This document shows, one piece after another, positions 27,559 to 34,168 of a DNA stretch of 64,000 nucleotides. The notes below the pieces were generated by a model, which was not told the DNA's origin, did no database searches, and worked only from the letters and a program-made list of their open reading frames with translations. Position 1 is the stretch's first letter, and every line of letters begins with the position of its first letter. Both the position numbers and the translations under genes were made by a program. Source of the stretch: Rhodocyclus gracilis (GTDB lineage Bacteria > Pseudomonadota > Gammaproteobacteria > Burkholderiales > Rhodocyclaceae); NCBI RefSeq assembly GCF_009617575.1, contig NZ_WIXJ01000001.1, positions 620,001-684,000 on the forward strand, written 5' to 3'.

Positions 27559-29123
27559 ACGCGAGCCCCGACGCCATCGAAACGCTGGCCCGGCAGGTCG
27601 GCGCTGCGCCGCCGCTGGATGCGCAGCTGGGCACGCAACTGAGTGCGCTCCCGGTGGCGGACCCGGCCGCGCTGTGGCTGCTCGCCGCCGTGCTGCTGCC
27701 GTCCTTCGTCGGCGGTGCGCTGCTCGGGCTGATCGGCCACCGCCGCTACGCCGCCGAAATCAACATCGCCGCCAGCCTGGCAACGCTGCTCGGCGCTGGC
27801 GCGCTGACGCTGCACGTGATCAACACCGGGCCGGCGAGCTTCTTTGGCGAACAGTTCTTCGTCGATCCGCTCAATGTCTTCCTGATCGCGCTGACGGCCT
27901 TCGTGGGGTTCACCACATCGCTCTTCTCGCGCCCCTACCTGCGCGCCGAGGTGGCGCGCGGCAAGCTCGACGGCGGCCGCATGCGGCTCTACCACAGCAT
28001 GTTCCAGCTGTTCATGGGCGCCATGCTCACCGCCTTGTCGACCAACAACCTCGGCATCCTGTGGGTGTCGATGGAAGCGGCGACGCTCGCCACCGTGCTG
28101 CTGGTCGCGCTCTACCGCACGCCCGCCAGCCTGGAAGCGGCGTGGAAGTACTTCATCCTGTGCGGCGTCGGCATCGCGCAGGCGCTGTTCGGCGTGATCC
28201 TGCTCTACTTCGCCGCCGAACGCGTGCTCGGCGCCGAAGGCGGCGCGCTGCTGTGGACGCACCTGAACGCGATCAAGAGCGACCTCGAACCGACCGTGCT
28301 GTCGCTCGCTTTCATCTTCCTGCTGGTCGGCTACGGCACCAAATGCGGCTTCGCGCCGCTGCACAACTGGCTGCCCGACGCGCACGCCGAAGGGCCGACG
28401 CCGGTATCGGCGGTGCTTTCCGGGCTGCTGCTCAACGTCGCGCTGTACGCGGTGCTGCGTTGCAAGACGCTGGTCGACGGCGCGCTGGAAACGCACTTTG
28501 CCGGCAACCTGATGATGGGCTTCGGCCTCTTCTCGGTGGTGGTCGGCGCATTCAGTCTGGCGCGGCAGAAGGACATCAAGCGCCTGTTCGGCTATTCGTC
28601 GATCGAGCACATGGGGCTGATCGGCTTCGCCTTCGGCATGGGCGGCCCGGCCGCGTCGTTTGCCGGCCTGCTGCACATGACCGTGCATTCGCTGACCAAG
28701 TCGGCGATCTTCTTTGCCGTCGGCCACGCCGTGCAGAAGGTCGGCTCGGCGGCCATCGACGACATCCGCGGCCTGCTGCGCGCCTCGCCGATGATCGGCT
28801 GGAGCCTCGCGCTCGGCGCGCTGGCCATCCTCGGCATGCCGCCCTTTGGCGTTTTTGCCAGCGAATTCCTCATTCTCACCACGGCCATCCAGGAGCATCA
28901 GTGGGCGGTGCCGATCCTGCTCGTCTCGCTCGGCGTCGCCTTCGCCGCCGGGCTGGGCAAGGTGCAGGGAATGGTCTTCGGCGACGCGGTGCCGGTGCTG
29001 CCTGGCGTGCGTCCGGCGACGCTGCCGGTGCTGCTGCATCTGGCGCTAGCGCTGCTGCTCGGCCTGTGGATACCGCCCGAACTCGCCGACTGGTATCGCG
29101 CCGCGGCGCATCTGCTCGGCTGA
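27555..29123 (+). CDS. hyfF: Ehr/hydrogenase-4-like membrane subunit HyfF
   Basis: A 522-residue second antiporter-like subunit of the NuoL/M/N family. Core block FAPLHNWLPDAHAEGPTPVSAVLSGLLLN, with KDIKRLFGYSSIEHMG and HSLTKSAIFFAVGH. Together with HyfB it gives two potential ion-pumping modules; no third antiporter-like gene (hyfD) is present. Coupled to hyfE by ATGA overlap and separated by 12 bp from hyfG, with GGAG and AAGG before the next start. Confidence 0.92.
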   Translation: MNASPDAIETLARQVGAAPPLDAQLGTQLSALPVADPAALWLLAAVLLPSFVGGALLGLIGHRRYAAEINIAASLATLLGAGALTLHVINTGPASFFGEQFFVDPLNVFLIALTAFVGFTTSLFSRPYLRAEVARGKLDGGRMRLYHSMFQLFMGAMLTALSTNNLGILWVSMEAATLATVLLVALYRTPASLEAAWKYFILCGVGIAQALFGVILLYFAAERVLGAEGGALLWTHLNAIKSDLEPTVLSLAFIFLLVGYGTKCGFAPLHNWLPDAHAEGPTPVSAVLSGLLLNVALYAVLRCKTLVDGALETHFAGNLMMGFGLFSVVVGAFSLARQKDIKRLFGYSSIEHMGLIGFAFGMGGPAASFAGLLHMTVHSLTKSAIFFAVGHAVQKVGSAAIDDIRGLLRASPMIGWSLALGALAILGMPPFGVFASEFLILTTAIQEHQWAVPILLVSLGVAFAAGLGKVQGMVFGDAVPVLPGVRPATLPVLLHLALALLLGLWIPPELADWYRAAAHLLG

Positions 29124-29135
29124 CGGAGAGCAAGG

Positions 29136-30878
29136 ATGAACACCCAGCGCTTCCTCGACCAGCCCATCGACTTCGCGCCGCTGCCGGCACAGGCTTTTCC
29201 GGTGTGGCACGCCGAACTCGCCGCCGGCGACGACGCCGCGCTGCTCGACTTCTGCCGCGCCGCCCGCGCCGCCGGCCGCTGGCTGGTGACGCTGTGGACG
29301 AGCATCGACGGCGGCAGTCACCGCCCGGCCGCGGCGCCGCTGCTGCCCGACCCGGCCGACGCCGCCAGCACGGCCACGCCGCAGAGCGCCGCGCTGCACG
29401 TCGCGCTCGACCTCGCCGAAGGGCTGGTCTGGCTGACGCTGCCGCTGCCGGCCACCGACGCGGCGCAGTCGGCAGGCAAGCCGGCCGAAGACACCACCGG
29501 GCAGCCGCCGTCGTACACCTCACCCTTCGCCACCTTTCCCGATCTGGCGCCGATCTTCCCCTCGGCTACGCGCCTGCAGCGTGCCGCGTTCGACCTCACC
29601 GGCGTTGGCCCGGCCAGCGGCGACCGCCGCCCCTGGCTGCGCCACGCCAACTGGCCGGCGGACTGGTTTCCGCTGGCGCCCGACACGCTCGCCGCGCCAG
29701 CGCCGCGCTTTGCCACGCAGGCCGAGGACTACGCCTTTGTTCGCGTCGAGGGCGAAGGCGTGCATGAAATCCCGGTCGGGCCGATCCACGCCGGCGTGAT
29801 CGAGCCGGGGCACTTCAGGTTTTCGGTGGTCGGCGAGTTGGTGCTGCGCCTCGAACAACGCCTCGGCTGGAAGCATCGCGGCATCGCGCAGCGCTTTGCC
29901 CGGCTGTCGCTGGCCGGCGCTGGCGCCACGGCGGCGGCGAAGCTCGCCGGGCGCATTGCCGGCGACAGCACGGTGGCGTGGGCCTGGGCTTTCTGCCAGG
30001 CCGCCGAAGCCATCGCCGCGCAGGCGGCGACGGGCGGCTTTGCCGTGCCGCCGCGCGCGCTGCTGCTGCGCGCCCTGCTGCTCGAACGCGAGCGCGTTGC
30101 CGCGCATCTGGCCGACCTGGGCGCGCTCGGCAACGACGCGGCTTTCGGCTTTGGCCTGATGGAATTCCTGCGCCTGCGCGAAAACTGGCTGCGCACGCAG
30201 GCCGGCATTTTCGGCCACCGGCTGCTGATGGACTGCGTCGTTCCCGGCGGCGTGGCGCGCGATCTCGGCGCCGACGACGCCGCTAGCCTGCGCGCCGAGT
30301 GCGCCACGCTGGCCGGCGAACTCGCCAAGTTGCACGCCATCTACGACGACCACGCCGGACTGCAGGACCGCCTGCTCACCACCGGCCGCGTCACGCCGGC
30401 GCTGGCCGCGCAACTGGGCCTGATCGGCCTGCCCGGCCGCGCCAGCCTGCAGGCGCGCGACCTGCGCTGCCGTGGCGACCACGCGCCGTGGCCGGCGCTG
30501 GCGCCGCAGATGGTGGTACATCCCAACGGCGACGTTGCCGCACGCGTACTGCAGCGCTTTGCCGAAATCGACGAATCGCTGCGCCTGATCGGGCGCATCC
30601 TCGACCAGCTGGCCAGCACGGAAGGCGACTACCGCGCGCCGTGGCCGGAACATCTGCCCACCGCCGCCAGCGGCTTGGGCTGGGTGGAAGGCTGGCGCGG
30701 CGACGTGTTCGTGGCGCTCAGCACCGGCGCCGACGGCCACATCCGCCGCTGCCACACGCACGACCCCTCGTGGCACAACTGGCCGGTGCTGGAACACGCG
30801 GTGATCGGCAACATCGTTGCGGACTTTCCGCTGATCAACAAATCGTTCAACCTCTCCTACGCCGGAGTGGATTCATGA
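29136..30878 (+). CDS. hyfG: NuoC/NuoD-fused large subunit lacking Ni ligands (Ehr type, HyfG/HycE-like)
   Basis: A 580-residue protein with a degenerate NuoC-like N-terminal domain (about 1-180, signature FATFPDLAPIFPSATRLQRA) fused to a large-subunit domain (about 200-580; PVGPIHAGVIEPGHFRF, WKHRGIAQRF). In true [NiFe] enzymes two CxxC motifs bind nickel. Here the first is replaced by GDSTVAWAWAFCQ (about 276-288) and the second, at the C terminus, by [12 protein letters not shown]. All four ligand cysteines are therefore missing, so it should not make or consume H2. This is the defining trait of Ehr (energy-converting hydrogenase-related) complexes. The true reaction is unknown. Confidence 0.88.
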   Translation: MNTQRFLDQPIDFAPLPAQAFPVWHAELAAGDDAALLDFCRAARAAGRWLVTLWTSIDGGSHRPAAAPLLPDPADAASTATPQSAALHVALDLAEGLVWLTLPLPATDAAQSAGKPAEDTTGQPPSYTSPFATFPDLAPIFPSATRLQRAAFDLTGVGPASGDRRPWLRHANWPADWFPLAPDTLAAPAPRFATQAEDYAFVRVEGEGVHEIPVGPIHAGVIEPGHFRFSVVGELVLRLEQRLGWKHRGIAQRFARLSLAGAGATAAAKLAGRIAGDSTVAWAWAFCQAAEAIAAQAATGGFAVPPRALLLRALLLERERVAAHLADLGALGNDAAFGFGLMEFLRLRENWLRTQAGIFGHRLLMDCVVPGGVARDLGADDAASLRAECATLAGELAKLHAIYDDHAGLQDRLLTTGRVTPALAAQLGLIGLPGRASLQARDLRCRGDHAPWPALAPQMVVHPNGDVAARVLQRFAEIDESLRLIGRILDQLASTEGDYRAPWPEHLPTAASGLGWVEGWRGDVFVALSTGADGHIRRCHTHDPSWHNWPVLEHAVIGNIVADFPLINKSFNLSYAGVDS

Positions 30879-31477
30879 ACCCTTTCTTGCGCGCACTGCT
30901 GCGCCAGCACCCCGCCGCCGACCCGGCGCCGGCACCCGACACCTCGCTGTGCCCGCCGCGCACAGCGGCAACGGGCGGCGACAGCACGGAGAGCAAAGAA
31001 CCCGCCGCCTGCACGCCGGCGCAACTCGCCAGCCTGGCCAAGGCGCTGGTCATCCGCCACGTGGATAGCGGCTCGTGCAACGGCTGCGAACTCGAAATCG
31101 GCGCGCTAAACGGCCCGCACTACCGCCTGGAAGCGCTCGGCGTGCGCTTTGCCGCCAGCCCGCGCCACGCCGACGCGCTGCTCGTCACCGGGCCGGTCAG
31201 CGGCAACATGGACGTTGCCCTGCGCCGCGCCTGGGCCGCCGTGCCGACGCCCAAACGGCTGATCGCCGTGGGCGACTGCGCCTGCAACGGCGGCATCTTC
31301 GGCGAGAACTACGCCTGCCGCGGCGGCGTGGGCGGCGTGCTGCCCGTCGACGTCGCCATCCACGGCTGCCCGCCGACGCCGGAACGCCTGCTCGCCGGCA
31401 TCCTCGCTGCCGTCGCCCCGGCAACAGCCGACCACCACGCATCGGCCAGCGAAGCGCAGGCCGACGAAAAACCGTGA
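30875..31477 (+). CDS. hyfI: Ehr small subunit (HyfI/NuoB-like Fe-S protein)
   Basis: A 200-residue homologue of HycG/HyfI/NuoB. The four ligands of the proximal [4Fe-4S] cluster are intact: Cys68 and Cys71 ([10 protein letters not shown]), Cys135 (GDCACNGG) and Cys165 (HGCPPTP). Keeping these while the partner large subunit has lost its Ni site implies a working electron or quinone-type function instead of H2 chemistry. N-terminal 45 residues are a Pro/Ala-rich extension. ATGA overlap with hyfG; its stop overlaps the GTG of acyP. Confidence 0.92.
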   Translation: MNPFLRALLRQHPAADPAPAPDTSLCPPRTAATGGDSTESKEPAACTPAQLASLAKALVIRHVDSGSCNGCELEIGALNGPHYRLEALGVRFAASPRHADALLVTGPVSGNMDVALRRAWAAVPTPKRLIAVGDCACNGGIFGENYACRGGVGGVLPVDVAIHGCPPTPERLLAGILAAVAPATADHHASASEAQADEKP

Positions 31478-31788
31478 GCAACAGCAGCAAGCGTGCCGAA
31501 ACGGTACTCAAGCTGCGCGTGCGCGGCCGCGTGCAGGGCGTCGGCTACCGCCGCTCGCTGGAAATTAAGGCGCGCGCGCTCGATCTGGCCGGCTGGGTGC
31601 GCAACCTCGCCGACGGCAGCGTTGAAGCCTTGGTCGCGGGCGATCCGGCGGCGGTGGCCGAACTCTGCGAATGGGCGCGGCACGGGCCGCCGCTGGCGCG
31701 GGTGGATGCGGTAGAGACGCCGGCGCTGGAGTGCGATGAGGCGGGAGCGTGGGCGCCTTATCCGTTTGCGGTTTGCGCCAATTTCTGA
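31474..31788 (+). CDS. acyP: Acylphosphatase
   Basis: A 104-residue acylphosphatase, hydrolysing carboxyl-phosphate bonds. The active-site loop [11 protein letters not shown] supplies the catalytic Arg and the [13 protein letters not shown] strand the catalytic Asn; both are present. GTG 31474 overlaps the hyfI stop (GTGA), so it is translationally coupled to the Ehr operon and is its last gene. It lacks the zinc-finger and carbamoyltransferase parts of HypF, so it is not a hydrogenase maturation factor. Why it is tied to this complex is unknown. Confidence 0.9.
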   Translation: MSNSSKRAETVLKLRVRGRVQGVGYRRSLEIKARALDLAGWVRNLADGSVEALVAGDPAAVAELCEWARHGPPLARVDAVETPALECDEAGAWAPYPFAVCANF

Positions 31789-32099
31789 AGTTTGGCAAGG
31801 CACGGCATTACTTGGGCATGGCGGGCGCTCAGCAATTTACGCCCTATATATAGGGCATAGGTCAACCAATCACGACGTACTTTCGCCGGATATGCACATA
31901 TGCGCAGAAATACGCATCCGTTCGAGATAGCCGAGCAATTAAGAGCCTCCGCACTAGCCTGTGTCGCCTATGCTTGCCAAGCTTTTTCCGGGCAGTGCGT
32001 AGAATACGAAAACCATTGACGACGACTCATCAAACAAATATAAAGTCGAAAATAGAAGACTTTTCTTTTGACTATTCTCCACTGGCAGGTTAATTGGCT
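31789..32099 (+). other. AT-richer non-coding leader of the reverse transcriptase, possible ncRNA
   Basis: No gene fits here, and the base composition turns abruptly more AT-rich after acyP. Contents: a perfect 16-base palindrome GCCCTATATATAGGGC (31841-31856); a nested hairpin with CGGAT/ATCCG outer (31887-31891, 31916-31920) and ATGCG/CGCAT inner arms; a small GCTT-GCC-AAGC hairpin followed by TTTTT (31972-31987) that could end a short RNA; then a strong promoter (separate entry) and a leader hairpin AGTCGAAAA/TTTTGACT (32044-32073). Several defence RTs use an RNA encoded just upstream, so this stretch is a candidate. Confidence 0.45.
32016..32044 (+). promoter_or_regulatory. Sigma-70 promoter of the reverse transcriptase gene
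   Basis: TTGACG (32016-32021) and TATAAA (32039-32044) are separated by exactly 17 bases, close to the sigma-70 consensus. Transcription would start near 32051, leaving a leader of about 50 bases with a small hairpin before the ATG at 32100. The gene therefore does not rely on readthrough from the Ehr operon. Confidence 0.75.
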
Positions 32100-33869
32100 A
32101 TGCACCCCACCGCACTATCTAAGGCCGACCGGCTAAAACTGCTACTGGCAGAAGGCTTCTTCCCTTCTCAGCTACCTCCTTGCTTTACCTCTCATAATCT
32201 TGCCGAAAAATACAGCAAAGTCGTTTCCCGATGGGACAAATTAAAACCAAATCGCTGCGTTGAGGATACTGAATGCGAGCGTTACTCAGTAGCGCGAGTC
32301 GGACATGGCCGGCGCCCCATATCGATCCCCAATCCCGTTTCCCAATTTTACCTTTCTCGATTCATATCCAACAATTGGGGAAACATATATCGACATCTAC
32401 AAAAGAGCAGAATTTCACTTAGCAAACCGCAGTTCAAGCGTGATATTGGACGCGCAATATCGATCACAGCCGCATCTGAAATAGCGGAGCAGAAGTTACT
32501 ACGATCCGCAGGTGCGCGCTTCGCCTTAGTAACAGACATCTCCCAGTTCTTTCCATCTCTCTACACACATGCAATACCGTGGGCATTGCACGGAAAGTCA
32601 GTTTCCAAAGACAAGAGAAATAGAAAAAATCCAAAATATTACGGAAACACATTAGATGAGTTGGCCAGAGCCTGCCAGAACGCACAAACCATCGGGATAC
32701 CCATCGGCCCAGACACCTCGCATATAATTTCTGAGATATTGGGCGTCGCCATAGACCTTGAAATAAAGAAGCGGTTAAAAAAATGGCCCCGAGGACTACG
32801 TCACGTCGACGATTTCTATTTGTTTTTTGACACGGAAGCCGAAGCAGTAAAAGGGCTTGCATCAGTAACATCGTCGCTTCAGGAGTTTGAACTACGCCAC
32901 AATATTTTAAAAACTCGAATAATCCCTGTGCAGTTGCTTAATGAAGACTCGTGGACTCACGGAATTGGCGCATTTGAGTTTTCTTACGACGTGGCAGGCC
33001 AGCGAAAAGACATTCACAGATATTTTGATTTATTATTCGATGCCGAAAAGAAAAACTCCGATGAAAATGTGGTCCTTTACGGACTAAGAAAACTACAAAC
33101 GCAAATTATAAAACGACCCAATTGGCCGATATTTCAAGCCTATTTATTCCGCTGCATTCTACAATATCCTAATACGATCCAAGACGTTGCAACCATTGTA
33201 GCCACGTACATCGAACACAACTTTCCCGTTAAGAACTTTAGGGCACAATGGGCAAACATTTTAAATGGACTGATTCAGCAGTATGCTCATGTGGAAGGCC
33301 ATAGCGAAGTCGCATGGCTACTATGGCTATCCAATCTGCTCGATGTAAGACTAGCCAAAGAATCAGTCGGTGCTCTTGAAAAAATACATAGCTCAGTTTG
33401 CATCTTGCTGGGCCTCCACCTTGAAAAGCGCGGACTATTGCAACGCAAGCTAAAGCGATCATCACTTGGGGACTATCGTGACTCAAAAGCTCTCTACAAG
33501 AGTAGCTGGCTACTTACATACGAGGGTGCGCGACAAGGATGGCTACCAGAGGTCGCATCACTCGTTAAAAATGACCAGTATTTCGGGCCAATGCTGAACG
33601 AAGGAATAGGTTTTTTTTCCGAAACCGGAAACGTGGCACCAATATTTCAGCTGAAGAGGGAGCACGACTCGATATCCCATCCGTTCAACGACGAATATTT
33701 CGACGATGATGAGGACATCTCTAATTATTTCGATTTCAGCGACATCGCCGAAAACTACCTGAACAGTCGGAGGCGTAGCATTTCGCACTCGCGTGATGAC
33801 GAAGACGAAGAACGCGACAACACGGTGCAAATAGATATTTCCAGCCTTTGGGACGACATTCCGCTATAA
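32100..33869 (+). CDS. Reverse transcriptase, probable antiphage defence (DRT/Abi class)
   Basis: A 589-residue protein. RT motifs: VTDISQFFPSLYTH (143-157, catalytic Asp146), GIPIGPDTSHIISE (199-212) and RHVDDFYLFF (234-243, the YxDD-box equivalent HVDD at 235-238). Residues about 300-500 look all-helical and match no domain I know; the tail (about 520-589) is strongly acidic (DDDED, DDEDEERD). There is no maturase/HNH part, so not a group II intron, and no retron msr/msd is obvious. This layout fits the unknown-group and Abi RTs that protect against phage; the subgroup is not assigned. ATG 32100 with AGG 10 bases upstream is preferred to TTG 32094. Codon use is clearly AT-richer than its neighbours, indicating acquisition. 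Confidence 0.85.
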   Translation: MHPTALSKADRLKLLLAEGFFPSQLPPCFTSHNLAEKYSKVVSRWDKLKPNRCVEDTECERYSVARVGHGRRPISIPNPVSQFYLSRFISNNWGNIYRHLQKSRISLSKPQFKRDIGRAISITAASEIAEQKLLRSAGARFALVTDISQFFPSLYTHAIPWALHGKSVSKDKRNRKNPKYYGNTLDELARACQNAQTIGIPIGPDTSHIISEILGVAIDLEIKKRLKKWPRGLRHVDDFYLFFDTEAEAVKGLASVTSSLQEFELRHNILKTRIIPVQLLNEDSWTHGIGAFEFSYDVAGQRKDIHRYFDLLFDAEKKNSDENVVLYGLRKLQTQIIKRPNWPIFQAYLFRCILQYPNTIQDVATIVATYIEHNFPVKNFRAQWANILNGLIQQYAHVEGHSEVAWLLWLSNLLDVRLAKESVGALEKIHSSVCILLGLHLEKRGLLQRKLKRSSLGDYRDSKALYKSSWLLTYEGARQGWLPEVASLVKNDQYFGPMLNEGIGFFSETGNVAPIFQLKREHDSISHPFNDEYFDDDEDISNYFDFSDIAENYLNSRRRSISHSRDDEDEERDNTVQIDISSLWDDIPL

Positions 33870-34098
33870 GCCGCAGAACATTTAGTGATTAATTTTGCTT
33901 TCCTGCGCACTTACATTCCGCATTCACGCTAAATTCTGCCCTCAAGTTTGTTATTTTTGGATCGAGCCAGCATCAAAATTTTCTGTACTGACCGACCAAT
34001 TCAAGAGTTCTGGCCTTCGACAAATAACTTACCAACAACTGACCTAGATTCCATAAAGTATCAATAACTGCCAGAGCCGATCTACAACCCTCCCCATG
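33870..34098. other. AT-richer non-coding stretch after the reverse transcriptase
   Basis: About 230 bp with no gene and no clear terminator hairpin for the RT gene. The composition stays AT-rich up to about 34090 and then returns to the GC-rich background at the pyc terminator. The whole 31.79-34.09 kb segment therefore behaves as one inserted block. I found no flanking direct repeats or integrase. Confidence 0.5.
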
Positions 34099-34126
34099 AA
34101 AAACGGCCCGCATTCCTGCGAGCCGT
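34099..34126 (-). terminator. Rho-independent terminator of pyc
   Basis: ACGGC (34103-34107) pairs with GCCGT (34122-34126), with an inner GCA/TGC pairing. Read on the minus strand the stem is followed by TTTTT (A run at 34099-34103), 43 bases after the pyc stop. Confidence 0.75.
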
Positions 34127-34168
34127 CCCCTGCTTCACCAGCTACTGGCTTCCGTCAGTCAGCCACCC

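Noticed and set aside
23895-31477. Annotating the cluster as formate hydrogenlyase or hydrogenase-4
   Set aside because: All four Ni-binding cysteines are missing from the large subunit, and neither formate dehydrogenase nor ferredoxin subunits are present.
31474-31788. Acylphosphatase as a HypF fragment
   Set aside because: It is a complete 104-residue acylphosphatase with both catalytic residues, ending in its own stop codon. No zinc-finger or YrdC-like sequence follows.
32100-33869. Reading the RT as a group II intron or retron RT
   Set aside because: There is no maturase X or HNH domain, no intron ribozyme boundaries, and no recognisable msr/msd inverted repeats; the C-terminal half is long and helical instead.
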